Assembly (NCBI GenBank): GCA_023657425.1
Contig: JAGTJW010000002.1
Coordinates: forward strand, 672,431-736,430
Direction of reading: 5' to 3'
DNA length: 64,000 bases
Source of the DNA: Ideonella sp. WA131b
Lineage (GTDB): Bacteria > Pseudomonadota > Gammaproteobacteria > Burkholderiales > Burkholderiaceae_C
Made by a program: the position numbers and the translations under genes. The notes beneath the pieces are model-generated. The model was given only the letters and a program-made list of their open reading frames with translations, made no database searches and had not been told where the DNA came from. Positions 34,677-43,387 of the stretch are shown here, piece by piece (position 1 is the stretch's first letter; every line of letters starts with the position of its first letter).

Positions 34677-34802
34677 GCCCTTCCGCCCTGCCGGCGGACG
34701 TACCCATTCGCCGGACCTTGGACAAGCGCAAGTCGCAATCCAGCGATGCGCCGGGAGAGGCTGCTTTTCGGCAGCTGAGCCGGGCGGACGAAGGTCAGGT
34801 AC

Positions 34803-34834
34803 GGGTCGCTATGCCAAGCTATCCATAGCGACCC
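34803..34834. repeat. REP-like palindrome
   Basis: GGGTCGCTATG and CATAGCGACCC form perfect 11-base arms around a 10-base loop. The reverse complement resembles the tandem units at 41552-41602 (CGCTATGGATAGCTT core). It ends one base before the first codon of the truncated hydrolase. Nothing else recognisable is present between 34677 and 34802. Confidence 0.8.
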
Positions 34835-34835
34835 T

Positions 34836-35090
34836 GTGCCGACATTCGAAGAGCTGCACATCCCGATGCTGTGGCTGGTGGCCGGCAAGGACATCGAAGC
34901 GCCGCCTGAGCCAACACTGGAAATCCTGGCTCGGCTGCGTCGGCAAGACAAGCCCGTGCCCGTGGTGATCTTCCCGAATGCCGATCACGGCATGCAGGAC
35001 TTCGAAGTGCAATCCGGCAAACGGGTCAGGACGAAGTTTGCCGATCGATGCTTCTCGCCGCTGCTGAAGCGGATTCAGGATCCGAAGTGA
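34836..35090 (+). pseudogene. alpha/beta hydrolase, C-terminal remnant
   Basis: Eighty-four codons from a GTG read as the last part of an alpha/beta hydrolase: HIPMLWLVAGKDIEAPPE (acid-residue strand) and VVIFPNADHGMQDF (catalytic His loop). The nucleophile elbow and the whole N-terminal domain are missing. The open reading starts right at the edge of the REP-like palindrome, so the 5' part was probably lost by a rearrangement there. It is not expected to be catalytic. Confidence 0.7.
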
Positions 35091-35167
35091 AGGTCGAAAG
35101 GTCGGCCTGAGACCCTGGGGAGAGACACGCCAACCGCCCTGACGGCCAGCCGGCATCGGCGGCGCGG

Positions 35168-35791
35168 TCAGCCCGCACGCCGCCAGTGCATGACCCAGTC
35201 ATGCTCCCAGGTCTTGCCGGCGTCGGCGGAGTAGACCTGGCGCCAGCGGCACTGGCCCGACCCGATTCGGTCCCAGATGCCCATCGAGTGCATGGTCTTG
35301 CCCTTGTCCTCGTAGGTGGACGCGAAGAGGCCTTCCCCGTTCTCGAAGCTCCCGGTCTGGCCTGGCGTGGTGATGACGCCGCTCTTGGCGTTGACCCAGT
35401 GGTCGGACCACCGGCGTCGGGAGACATCGAGCATGCGCAGGCCCAGGCCGTTGAAGTCGCGCGCCGGGATCAACAGCTCCTCGACATGGCCGATGCCGCC
35501 AAGGATGCTCCAACAACGCGCCTCTCCCTCGAACCGGTCCCAGGTCTCGCCGCGGCGCTTCAGATGGCGGATGCGCCATTGGCCGTCGAGAAAGCCGAAG
35601 TCGCCCGGCCGGCCGGAAGTGAGGGTGCCAGGCAGCGTGGGCACGGGATCGAATCGCGGGGTGTCGGCATCGATCATCGAATCGTCGAGCATGGGGCGGG
35701 ACTCCGGGCTGTGGGTGGATTGGCCGAACACGTGATGGGTCGCCCAGGTGGCCGCGCCAGCGAGCAGCCAGTGGCGGCGTTGTTGATGCAT
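35168..35791 (-). CDS. exported protein of unknown function with twin-arginine-like signal
   Basis: A 207-residue protein. MHQQRRHWLLAGAATWATHH resembles a Tat signal (RR followed by a hydrophobic stretch, then VFGQ). The mature part contains FGFLDGQWRIRHLKRRGETW, EGEARCWSILGGIGHVEE and GLGLRMLDVSRRRWSDHWV. This pattern resembles uncharacterised DUF1579-like lipocalin-type proteins. It is next to a NIPSNAP-like gene and a WYL regulator. No function can be assigned. Confidence 0.6.
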   Translation of the reverse strand: MHQQRRHWLLAGAATWATHHVFGQSTHSPESRPMLDDSMIDADTPRFDPVPTLPGTLTSGRPGDFGFLDGQWRIRHLKRRGETWDRFEGEARCWSILGGIGHVEELLIPARDFNGLGLRMLDVSRRRWSDHWVNAKSGVITTPGQTGSFENGEGLFASTYEDKGKTMHSMGIWDRIGSGQCRWRQVYSADAGKTWEHDWVMHWRRAG

Positions 35792-35813
35792 GGGGGTGGC
35801 TCCTTGCAGGGCG

Positions 35814-36047
35814 TCAGCGCTGCAGCGAACAGGCCGTCGGCATGAGCCGCCAGTGGCGCGCACCTCGCGGCCAAGTCTGTCTTTGCAGCGCAGCATGACA
35901 CGCCAGGATGGTGGCTCCGGCCGCCTCGTAGGCGGGGCGAAAGTGCGCTTCGAACATGGCGATCAACTCGTCGCGCCGGCCCGGGCGCGTGCGGTAGAAG
36001 CGCGGTTCAAACAAGATCAGCGGTGTGCTCAGGTCCGAATCAGGCAT
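35814..36047 (-). CDS. NIPSNAP-like small protein, probably truncated
   Basis: A 77-residue reading with LILFEPRFYRTRPGRRDELI and FEAHFRPAYEAAGATIL. This fits the N-terminal half of a NIPSNAP/dimeric alpha-beta barrel protein. The remainder (HAALQRQTWPRGARHWRLMP) does not continue the family, which suggests a frameshift or truncation. The start at 36047 is 55 bases from the divergent WYL regulator with a palindrome between, so the regulator may control it. Function unknown. Confidence 0.45.
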   Translation of the reverse strand: MPDSDLSTPLILFEPRFYRTRPGRRDELIAMFEAHFRPAYEAAGATILACHAALQRQTWPRGARHWRLMPTACSLQR

Positions 36048-36071
36048 GCGTTCATGGTGCCCGCTTGAACT

Positions 36072-36086
36072 TGACATCGATTGTCA
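36072..36086. promoter_or_regulatory. dyad TGACA-5-TGTCA between NIPSNAP-like and WYL genes
   Basis: TGACATCGATTGTCA has perfect 5-base arms. It lies between the two divergent starts (36047 and 36102), where an autoregulated YafY-type repressor would bind. Such TGTCA-containing dyads are common at regulators of this type; the assignment is inference. Confidence 0.45.
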
Positions 36087-36101
36087 GCTAATCTGCGCAA
36101 T

Positions 36102-37374
36102 GTGCGTTCCAGTCGCCTGCTGTCGATCCTGCTGCGCCTGCAGCTGCGAGGCCGCATCACGGCGGCTGAGCTGGCGCGGGAGTTCGAGGTTGCCGTGCGC
36201 ACCGTCTACCGCGACCTGGACGCGCTCAGCGCCGCCGGCGTGCCGGTGCACGCAGAGCGCGGGCGCGGCGGCGGCATCGTGCTGGCGCCGGGCTGGCGCA
36301 CCCAGCTCACGGGCCTGACGGGGCCCGAAGCACGCAGCGTGCCGCTGGCCGGTCTGCACAGCGCGGCACGCGACCTGGGCCTAGGAGCGTGGGCGGCAGA
36401 AATCCAGCCCCGCGCCGGGGCGGCCAAAGCCACTGGCGTAGGCGCGTCGCGCAGCGCGGGCTTCACGCCCGCGCCAGCGGCGCAACACCCGCCAGCGGCT
36501 TTGGCCGCCCCGGCCCTTCGGGTTGGGCCGATTTCGGGGCCCTTGCGGCGTTGCCACGCTGGCCCGGGCGTATAGCCCGGGCTGCGCGCGGCGCCTGGCC
36601 TGGGCCCCGAAGTCGGCCCAACGCGGGGCTGGATTTCTGCCGCCCACGCTCCTAGCCGGCGAGGCCGCCGATGCACAGCTCAAGCTGCTGGCCAGCCTGC
36701 CGCCCGAGGCCGCAGCCGACGCGGGCCGCATCGCCGAGAGATTCCACATTGACCCCTTGCCCTGGTACCACCGCCAAGAAGCGCTGCCTCTGCTGCCAGC
36801 CTTGGCTGCGTCTGTGTGGGAGAGCCGCCAAGTGCGCCTGCAATACGCCGGTTGGGCGGGAGAGTCCACACGCACGCTGTCGCCGCTGGGCCTGGTGCTC
36901 AAGGGCGGTCTTTGGTACCTCGTGGCCCGCCCCGCCGGCCGGGGCGCTGCAGCCGCACTCCGCACCTACCGGGTCAGCGCGATCCTGAGTCTGAGCGTGC
37001 TGGCCACGCCAGCACGCAGACCACCGGGCTTCGTGCTGGCCGCTCACTGGCCAGCCGCCGTGGAGGAGTTCGAATCGCGCCTGATGGCAGGCCGCGCGAC
37101 TGTGCGGATCACGCCCGAAGGTCTGCGCATCCTGCGCGCGGCGCAGCCGGCGGCAGCCGAGTGGGCCGAACGCACGGCGCGTCCGCTGGCAGGCGCCCGG
37201 TGCGGCCAGGACCTTGCCAACTGGGTGCAAGCCGAGTTGCCCACCGAGTCCGAGGCCTATGCCGCGCGGCAACTGTTGCGGCTGGGTACCGAGGTGGAGG
37301 TGCTGGCGCCGGCTTCGCTGCGCGCGGCGGTGGCCAAGGAGGCTGCCGCAGTGGCACGGCGCCACCGCGGTTGA
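36102..37374 (+). pseudogene. YafY-type WYL-domain regulator interrupted by a MITE-like insertion
   Basis: The N-terminal part (GTG at 36102) has the HTH segment RITAAELAREFEVAVRTVYR and the following RGGGIVLAPGWRTQLTGL. The reading then enters the repeat at 36381 and stops at about 36575. The WYL half resumes after 36655 in another frame with GEAADAQLKLLASLPPEAAA, RFHIDPLPWY and VRLQYAGWAGESTR. Removing 271 bases (element plus one CTAG) joins the halves in frame as DLGLAGEAADAQ, which is the expected family sequence. The gene is therefore broken by a single insertion and otherwise appears intact. Confidence 0.85.
36381..36655. mobile_element. MITE-like element with 34-base terminal inverted repeats and CTAG duplication
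   Basis: The ends are perfect 34-base inverted repeats (36381-36414 and 36622-36655), including the flanking CTAG on each side. If CTAG is the duplicated target, the element proper is 36385-36651 (267 bp). The interior has no gene. It is built of nested inverted repeats, for example GGGGCGGCCAAAGCC at 36417 against its complement at 36497. It has the form of a non-autonomous transposable element. The related right end next to the IS1380-type remnant at 44 kb suggests which transposase family may mobilise it. Confidence 0.85.
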
Positions 37375-37494
37375 CGGATGCTCCGGGCTGGCACGGCCCC
37401 GCCGCTTGCGGTGACGCCGATCGGCCCGCCGGTCGGGCTGTCCCTTGCAAAACGCGCTTCGTCGGGTGCCGCAGGCAACGCAGCGGCTCGGCTT

Positions 37495-38613
37495 CTAGTG
37501 TAGTGTTGCGTTCTGTTTGGAACTTAAGCGCGCATTGGCCCGAATTACCTTCTGCAGGATGTCGGCGGCGCTCTTGGTCCAGATGAACGGCTTTGGTTTG
37601 GTGTTGTGATGGGCGACGTACTTTTCAATGGCAGTGATCAACTCGGGCACGCTCGTGAACACGCCACGGCGCAGCCGATTGACTGTGATGTCCCGGAAGA
37701 ATCGCTCCACCATGTTCAGCCACGACGCTGAGGTCGGCGTGAAATGCATGTTGAAGCGTGGGCGCTTGGCCAGCCATTCCTGCACCGCAGGGTGCTTGTG
37801 CGTGGCGTAGTTGTCGGCGATCAAGTGCAGCGTTTTGTCCTTGGGCGTTTCACGATCGATCTTGCGCAGGAACTTCAGCCACTCTGCGTGCGTGTGACGC
37901 TGTTGGCATTGGCCAATGACGGTGCCGTCCAGCACGTTGAGCGCCGCGAACAACGTGGTTGTGCCATTGCGCTTGTAGTCGTGCGTCATCGTCTGCGCGC
38001 GCCCCTTCTTCATCGGCAGGCCCGGCTGCGTGCGGTCCAGCGCCTGTACTTGGCTCTTCTCGTCGCAGCAAAGCACCAACGCGTGCTCGGGCGGGGACAT
38101 GTACAGGCCCACGATGTCTTCGAGCTTCTCGACGAACTTCGGGTCGCGGGACACCTTGAAGCCGCGCACCAAGTGCGGCTTCAGGCCGTTGGCCTGCCAG
38201 TGGCGCATCACCGTGCTCGGGCTGACCTTCAGCACTGCAGCCATCTTGCGAGTGCTCCAGTGCGTGGCAGCCACGGGCGTGCTCTGCGTGGTCAGCTCCA
38301 CCAACTTGGCAACGTCCATCTTCACGGGCGGGGCGCCGCGCGGCAGGTCCTGTTCAATCCCCGGAAGGCCGGACTGCAGATAGCGCTCGCGCCAGCGAGC
38401 AACCTGCACGCGCCCTACGCCCAGTTGCTCGGCGATGTCCTTGTTCTGAAGGCCCTGTGCGGCCAGCAGGACGATCTGTGCACGCTGGGCCAGCCTGACG
38501 CTGGTGCGCTTGGAGCGCGCAAGCCTCGTCAGTTCGACCTCTTGCTCATCCGTCAACTCTATCCCTGGGGCAACTCGCAATTTTTCGCTCCATTGCAAAC
38601 CGAAGTAGAGCAT
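37495..38613 (-). CDS. IS630-family transposase
   Basis: A 372-residue transposase. An N-terminal HTH (NKDIAEQLGVGRVQVARWRE) and second HTH (THWSTRKMAAVLKVSPSTVM) precede a DDE catalytic domain with LCCDEKSQ (first Asp), HLIADNYATHKH (second Asp) and TSASWLNMVERFF (Glu). All three acidic residues are present, so it may be active. The TAG stop lies in the terminal CTAG. ATG at 38613 is used; a TTG at 38631 would add six residues. The C-terminus RANARLSSKQNATLH is typical of this group. Confidence 0.92.
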   Translation of the reverse strand: MLYFGLQWSEKLRVAPGIELTDEQEVELTRLARSKRTSVRLAQRAQIVLLAAQGLQNKDIAEQLGVGRVQVARWRERYLQSGLPGIEQDLPRGAPPVKMDVAKLVELTTQSTPVAATHWSTRKMAAVLKVSPSTVMRHWQANGLKPHLVRGFKVSRDPKFVEKLEDIVGLYMSPPEHALVLCCDEKSQVQALDRTQPGLPMKKGRAQTMTHDYKRNGTTTLFAALNVLDGTVIGQCQQRHTHAEWLKFLRKIDRETPKDKTLHLIADNYATHKHPAVQEWLAKRPRFNMHFTPTSASWLNMVERFFRDITVNRLRRGVFTSVPELITAIEKYVAHHNTKPKPFIWTKSAADILQKVIRANARLSSKQNATLH

Positions 38614-38663
38614 TGGAGGTGGAAAACTCAATTACGTTCCTTCAAGAGTCGAACACTACACTA
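37496..38663. mobile_element. IS630-family insertion sequence
   Basis: A complete element of about 1.16 kb. The ends are inverted repeats with GTGTAGTGTT at the left (37498) and AACACTACAC at the right (38652-38661). Both are flanked by TA within CTAG, the TA duplication expected for IS630/Tc1-type transposition. It carries one transposase gene. Base composition is visibly lower in GC than the neighbours. The right end is only 37 bases from the start of a beta-lactamase-fold gene. Confidence 0.9.
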
Positions 38664-38700
38664 GAGTGGCTGCTGACATTTGCTGCCCTGGAGTTGCGTC

Positions 38701-40386
38701 ATGCCGACCCCGCGCTTGTTCGTGATCGCCGTCGCTGGTGCTGCTGCCTTCGGCATTGCGCATGGCCAGAGCCCGGAGCGGCTGGCAGCGATCGCCCAGT
38801 CTTTCGCCGACCGGGGACTGTTCACCGGCACGGTGCTCGTCGCGCGCGGCGACCAAGTGCTGCTGGACCGCGGCTGGGGCCTCGCCAGCCAGGAGTGGCA
38901 GGTGCCGAACGCACCGGGCGTGAAGTACCTGCTGGCCTCGGTGAGCAAGCAGTTCACCGCCGCTGCGCTGTTGAGGCTGGTGGACCAGGGCCGGCTGGGC
39001 CTGAACGATGCGCTGTCCCGACACCTGAGCGGCCTTCCGGCAGCCTGGTCTGCCGTGACGGCGCGGCAACTGTTGGCGCACACCTCGGGGCTGCCCAACC
39101 ACACGCAGGGCGGCGGCCTGGAGAAGATTCGCCACCAGCAGATGACGCCGAGCGAGCTGTACGCCAGTTTCCGCGACGCACCGCTGGACTTTTCACCCGG
39201 CAACGGCTGGAACTACAGCAACTCGGGCTATGTGATGGCAGGGATGTTGATCGAACAGCTTTCTGGCAAGAGCTACGCCGAGTTCGTGCGAACCGAGCTG
39301 CTTCAGCCGATGGGCATGACCAGCAGCGGCGTGGCGCACAGCGCTGCGATCGTGCCGCAGCTGGCCAGCGGTTACGTCAAGGAGGGCAAGGTGCTGCGGC
39401 CGGCGAACTTTCTGAACATGAGCATTCCTTACTCGGCCGGGGCGCTGTACGGCACCACGGGCGACTTGTTGAAGTGGCAGCAGGGTCTCTACGGCGGTGC
39501 ACTGCTGAGCCCGGCCTCGCTGAAGGAAATGACGACGCCGGTGCGCAACAACTATGCGCTGGGCCTGAACGTGTCGTCGGCAGGCCAGCCGCTGTCGTAT
39601 GGGCACTCCGGAGGCATCGACGGGTTCTCGACCTATCTGCACTACGAGCCAGCGCAGAAGCTGACGATTGCCGTGCTCAGCAACCAGGAGTCCTCGGCCG
39701 CGCCCGCGTTGGCCCTCAAGCTGGCGGCGGCGGCCAACGGCCTGGCGGTGGTGCTGCCAGAAGAGCGCAAGGCCGTCGAGCTGCCGGGCGCAGCGCAAGA
39801 CCGTGTGCAAGGCAGCTACAGCCTGCCGAACGGGCGAACGCTGTGGGTGATCCGGCGCGGCGGCGCGCTGTGGGCTCGACTGGGCAACGAGCAGTGGACG
39901 CCTCTCGTGGCTGAATCGGCCAGCAACTTCTACGCGCCTCAAGTCGACGGCGAACTGCGCTTCGAGCTACCGGCCAGCGGCTCGGCGCGCAGCGTCACCT
40001 TGCCCGATCTGCCGGGCCAGCCTTCAGGACCGCGGGCCGCACTGCCGCTGCCGTCACTGACCGCGCAGCCGGTTTATCTGCGCGGCAGCATGAACAGCTG
40101 GTCGACCGACCACAGGCTGACCCTGGGCGTTGACGGGCTGCACCGCACGGTTGTCGATCTGGGCGCAGGCACACACGAGTTCAAGGTCGCGTCGGAAGAC
40201 TGGGCTGCCATCGACCTGGGCGCGGCCACGCCGGGCACGGCCTTGCCCGGCTCCGGCAGCATGGTGTTGACGGGCGCGGGCCGCAACATCGCCTTGCTCC
40301 TGGAAAAGGCTTCGCGCTGCGAATTCAGCGTCGACGGCCGCGACATCGTCGAACCGCGGCTGGAGTTCAACTGCAAGGCGAGGTGA
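38701..40386 (+). CDS. exported beta-lactamase-fold serine hydrolase with C-terminal E-set-like domain
   Basis: A 561-residue protein. A signal peptide (MPTPRLFVIAVAGAAAFGIA, cleavage near AHGQ) is followed by a beta-lactamase-related domain with SVSK, NYSNSG (Tyr-Ser-Asn) and GHSGGIDG. The last 110 residues (VYLRGSMNSWSTDHRL, GTHEFKVASEDW) resemble the Ig-like E-set/CBM48 domain of glycan-active enzymes, an unusual partner. A periplasmic peptidoglycan-, ester- or D-peptide-directed role is likely. The IS630 element ends 37 bases before the ATG and may have replaced the native promoter. Confidence 0.85.
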   Translation: MPTPRLFVIAVAGAAAFGIAHGQSPERLAAIAQSFADRGLFTGTVLVARGDQVLLDRGWGLASQEWQVPNAPGVKYLLASVSKQFTAAALLRLVDQGRLGLNDALSRHLSGLPAAWSAVTARQLLAHTSGLPNHTQGGGLEKIRHQQMTPSELYASFRDAPLDFSPGNGWNYSNSGYVMAGMLIEQLSGKSYAEFVRTELLQPMGMTSSGVAHSAAIVPQLASGYVKEGKVLRPANFLNMSIPYSAGALYGTTGDLLKWQQGLYGGALLSPASLKEMTTPVRNNYALGLNVSSAGQPLSYGHSGGIDGFSTYLHYEPAQKLTIAVLSNQESSAAPALALKLAAAANGLAVVLPEERKAVELPGAAQDRVQGSYSLPNGRTLWVIRRGGALWARLGNEQWTPLVAESASNFYAPQVDGELRFELPASGSARSVTLPDLPGQPSGPRAALPLPSLTAQPVYLRGSMNSWSTDHRLTLGVDGLHRTVVDLGAGTHEFKVASEDWAAIDLGAATPGTALPGSGSMVLTGAGRNIALLLEKASRCEFSVDGRDIVEPRLEFNCKAR

Positions 40387-40540
40387 TCTGCACGGGTCGG
40401 CGTGGCTCGCGCCGCATGTCCAAGCGTCTCGGCGCCACAGCCCGCTGGCAGAGCAGCTTGCACGGCGAGCTGCGATGCCGCGCTGAACCTGCGGCAACCC
40501 CGGCGCCGCCGACGCAGACGTTGACGCCCTGAGTTCACTG

Positions 40541-41505
40541 CCGGAAGGTGTCTGGACACGCCGCGCCGCCACGCTGCTGCTGGGCAGCGCCTTGCGGGGC
40601 TGTTCCCACGCGCCGTCATCAGCGCCGCAGCGCGCCGTGGACACGCGACAGACAGACGACACGGTGCAACTCGCCATGGCCGCCACCGGTGCCCGTGGTT
40701 TGGCGGTGTCGGTGGTTGACGACGGCCAGGCGGTGTTCACCAAGGCCTACGGCGTTCGCAACGCCAGCGGTGATCCGCTGCAAGTGGACACCGTGATGTA
40801 CGGCGCCTCGCTGACCAAGGCCGCCTTCGGCTACCTGGTCATGCAGTTGGTCGAGGAAGGCAAGCTCGGCCTGGACGTCCCGATTGCCAGCTGCTGGAAG
40901 CAGCCACTGCCGAGCTGTGCGTCACCGGACATGGTGCGGCGCTACTCCGCATTTGCGGGTCTGGCCAATGACGAGCGCTGGCGTTGGCGCACCGCCCGCA
41001 GACGGATACACTCAAGATGGACGGCCGGAGCGCTCACGACGCGCGCAGCCGGATGCGCGCATCGGGCTCCATGGACACCAGCATCGCCGACATGGGCCGG
41101 CTCGCCGCGAGCTGTGTGCGTGGAGACGGAATGAGCGCTGCCGCACGGGCCGAGCTGATCCAGTGGCAACTCACGATCGCCACGGGCAGTCAGTTCCCTT
41201 CGCGGCAACCGCCCCCCGCGTCTCCGCCCTTTCAAGCACTGGGCGCGGGCCTGGGCGTGATCGCCTTCAAGGGTCCGCAAGGGGCAGGCTTCGTCAAGGG
41301 CGGACACAAGGACTCCACGGCCAACATGGGGGTCTGCATGGGGGCCGGCAAGCGCTGCGTGGTGATCCTCTCCAGCGACGTTCGGGCCGAGCCGGCGTTT
41401 CCGGCCCTGGTGCGGTCAGTTCTTGGCCAGATCGGGCTGCCCCGGGCCTGGGAGCACGGTGGCATGCCATTCGGGTACCCGGCGTGCTCATTCGCTCTCG
41501 GATGA
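40541..41505 (+). pseudogene. broken beta-lactamase-fold hydrolase
   Basis: The first part reads LLLGSALRGCSH (lipobox-like), then SVVDDGQAVFTKAYGVRNAS and the active-site SLTKAAFGYLVMQLVEEGKL. After about 40975 the reading changes frame, and the middle of the family is missing. The C-terminal part continues in another frame with GSMDTSIADMGRLAASCVRG, SQFPSRQ, GPQGAGFVKGGHKDST and CVVILSSDVRAE. An internal deletion plus a frameshift explain this. The Ser-x-x-Lys survives, but the Tyr-x-Asn region is gone, so the product should be inactive. No clear ATG is found; the left limit is approximate. Confidence 0.75.
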
Positions 41506-41551
41506 CCGGTTCCGGGCGGTCAGGTCGCTCAGCCTACCGTCTGGTTTGGGC

Positions 41552-41602
41552 CGCTATGGATAGCTTTGCACAGCGCTATGGATGGCTTTGCATAGCGACC
41601 CT
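41552..41602. repeat. REP-like repeat, two tandem units
   Basis: Two consecutive units beginning CGCTATGGATAGCTTTGCA and CGCTATGGATGGCTTTGCA, the second ending TAGCGACCC, resemble the reverse complement of the palindrome at 34803-34834. They follow the broken hydrolase by about 45 bases. Confidence 0.75.
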
Positions 41603-41938
41603 TCAGCAACACTCACCGCCGCCAATTGACCGCCGCGAAGCAGCCGCTTGTGCGGGCCTCTCGCGACCGGTCAAGGTGGCCTGCGCTGGCGTGGTACGCC
41701 CACCGCCACCCCTTGCTCGAACTTCAGCGGCGACATCACCAGGTACCGGGTGCCGTCGGGCCAGGAGGTCTGGCACCGGTTGCGCGGCCGCTCCGCCGGG
41801 CGCGGTCGGCCAGGCATGCCCACCGGTGGCGATGGCGAGCCGGGCCTGACAATCCCTCGTCACCTTCCAGCGTCGCGCTCAAGGTACGCATCGGTCAGGC
41901 CGATACCCGTCCTGTGCACTTGCCTTCTTGGACCACCG
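41603..41938. other. intergenic stretch without recognisable gene
   Basis: 336 bases between the REP-like units and the diguanylate cyclase. Both strands stay open in some frames, but the readings (Arg/Gly/Pro-rich) resemble no family I recognise. It presumably contains the promoter of the next gene; no convincing -35/-10 pair was found. Confidence 0.5.
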
Positions 41939-43096
41939 TTGACAACTCCCACCTCTCCACCAACTGCCGACGCGGCTTCGGCCACGCCGGAGCTCCCGCA
42001 GCGGGATCTCGCGCGCATCGCCGGATGGAAGCGACAGGTCGCATCGTCGTTCTCGTGGATCCTGCTCGGCATCCCGTTGATGGCCGCCGGCGTCACGATG
42101 GGCCACGCCGACTGGCGACTGGTGGCGCTGTGGGCGCCGATGTCGGCTCTGGTCACGGCATTCACGTGGCTTGGTCTGCAGCGCGGCTGGACCCTCCGGA
42201 TGAAGGACCCGGCGCTCACGCTGCCGCAGATCGCATACTCGATCGCCTCCACTGCGGCCTGCTACGCGATCCTCGGGCCGATGCGTGCGCTGGCCTTGCC
42301 GATGACCTGCCTGGCCCTCCTCTTCAGCATCTTCGCCTTGTCGCCGCGGCAGGTGCGGGGGCTGGCGGTCTACACGCTGCTGCTGTTCGCCGTCACCATG
42401 GCGGGCATGGCGTGGCAGCAGCCGCAGCGGTATCCCTGGGCGGTGGAACTTGCCACATTCTGGGTGTTGTTGCTGGTCGTGCCCGGCTTCGACGTGCTCG
42501 CCGGACGCATGAGTGCGCTGCGCAACACCCTGGGCCAGCAGAAGACCGAACTGGCGCGGGCCCTGGCGCGCATCGCCGAGATTGCCGATCGAGACGAGCT
42601 GACCGGTCTGGCCAACCGCCGCAGGGCCCAGGAAAGGCTGCAGCTCATGCAGGCCGAGGCCGCCCGGGGCAAACACGCCTTCGTGGCGATGATCGACCTC
42701 GACCACTTCAAGATGGTGAACGACTTGCACGGCCATGCCATGGGTGACATCGTGCTGCGCCGATTCGCGCACGAGACCACCGGGCTGCTGCGGCCGGGCG
42801 ACCTGCTGGCGCGCTGGGGCGGCGAGGAGTTCCTGCTCATCATCCAGACCGCCGACCCCGAAGTCGCTCTCGCCGTGTGCGAGCGCGTGCGCGAGCACAC
42901 GGCGGCGTTTTCCGTGCCCACCGCGGGCAGTGCGGAGCTGCGTGTCACTGTGTCCATGGGCGTGAGCCGGCATGCAGCCGATTGCGCGGTGGCACAGACC
43001 CTCGCCGCCGCCGATGCCGCGCTCTATCGCGCCAAGGCATCGGGGCGCAATCGGGTAGAACTGCAGCAAGATGCCGGCATGCCGGGGGCAGCCTGA
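41939..43096 (+). CDS. membrane-bound diguanylate cyclase (GGDEF)
   Basis: About 385 residues. Six hydrophobic segments (roughly residues 30-190) form a sensor-type membrane domain without named family. The GGDEF domain follows: DRDELTGLANRR, MIDLDHFKMVND, RWGGEEFLL (active-site GGEEF) and ALYRAKASGRNRV. It should make cyclic di-GMP from GTP at the inner membrane. No RxxD inhibitory site is obvious just before GGEEF (PGDLLARW). The start is uncertain: TTG at 41939 gives a sensible short N-terminus and TTGGA precedes it, and no ATG occurs before the first membrane segment except far upstream. Confidence 0.85.
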   Translation: MTTPTSPPTADAASATPELPQRDLARIAGWKRQVASSFSWILLGIPLMAAGVTMGHADWRLVALWAPMSALVTAFTWLGLQRGWTLRMKDPALTLPQIAYSIASTAACYAILGPMRALALPMTCLALLFSIFALSPRQVRGLAVYTLLLFAVTMAGMAWQQPQRYPWAVELATFWVLLLVVPGFDVLAGRMSALRNTLGQQKTELARALARIAEIADRDELTGLANRRRAQERLQLMQAEAARGKHAFVAMIDLDHFKMVNDLHGHAMGDIVLRRFAHETTGLLRPGDLLARWGGEEFLLIIQTADPEVALAVCERVREHTAAFSVPTAGSAELRVTVSMGVSRHAADCAVAQTLAAADAALYRAKASGRNRVELQQDAGMPGAA

Positions 43097-43387
43097 CGAC
43101 GTGGCGATCAACGGCCCATCCCAAGCGACGCCACATGCGGCTTGAGTCCCCGCGACGGCCGCGGCGCTCGCACGCGAGCCCGGGGAGCGCTGGCTGCTGG
43201 AGCAATGGCGTCAAGTCGTGACACTGCTCGTCAACCCGCGACCGTCAGTTCGAAGCCAGCCCTATCCCGGATGCTTCATCAATAGCAGGTCGGTGGCCTC
43301 GTGCCGAGGTGCGTTTTCATGGGAATCTGAAGCCAATGAAGACCGAGGACCGCCGATGCCAGAGTGCACCGATGAGACCCTGCCAGC

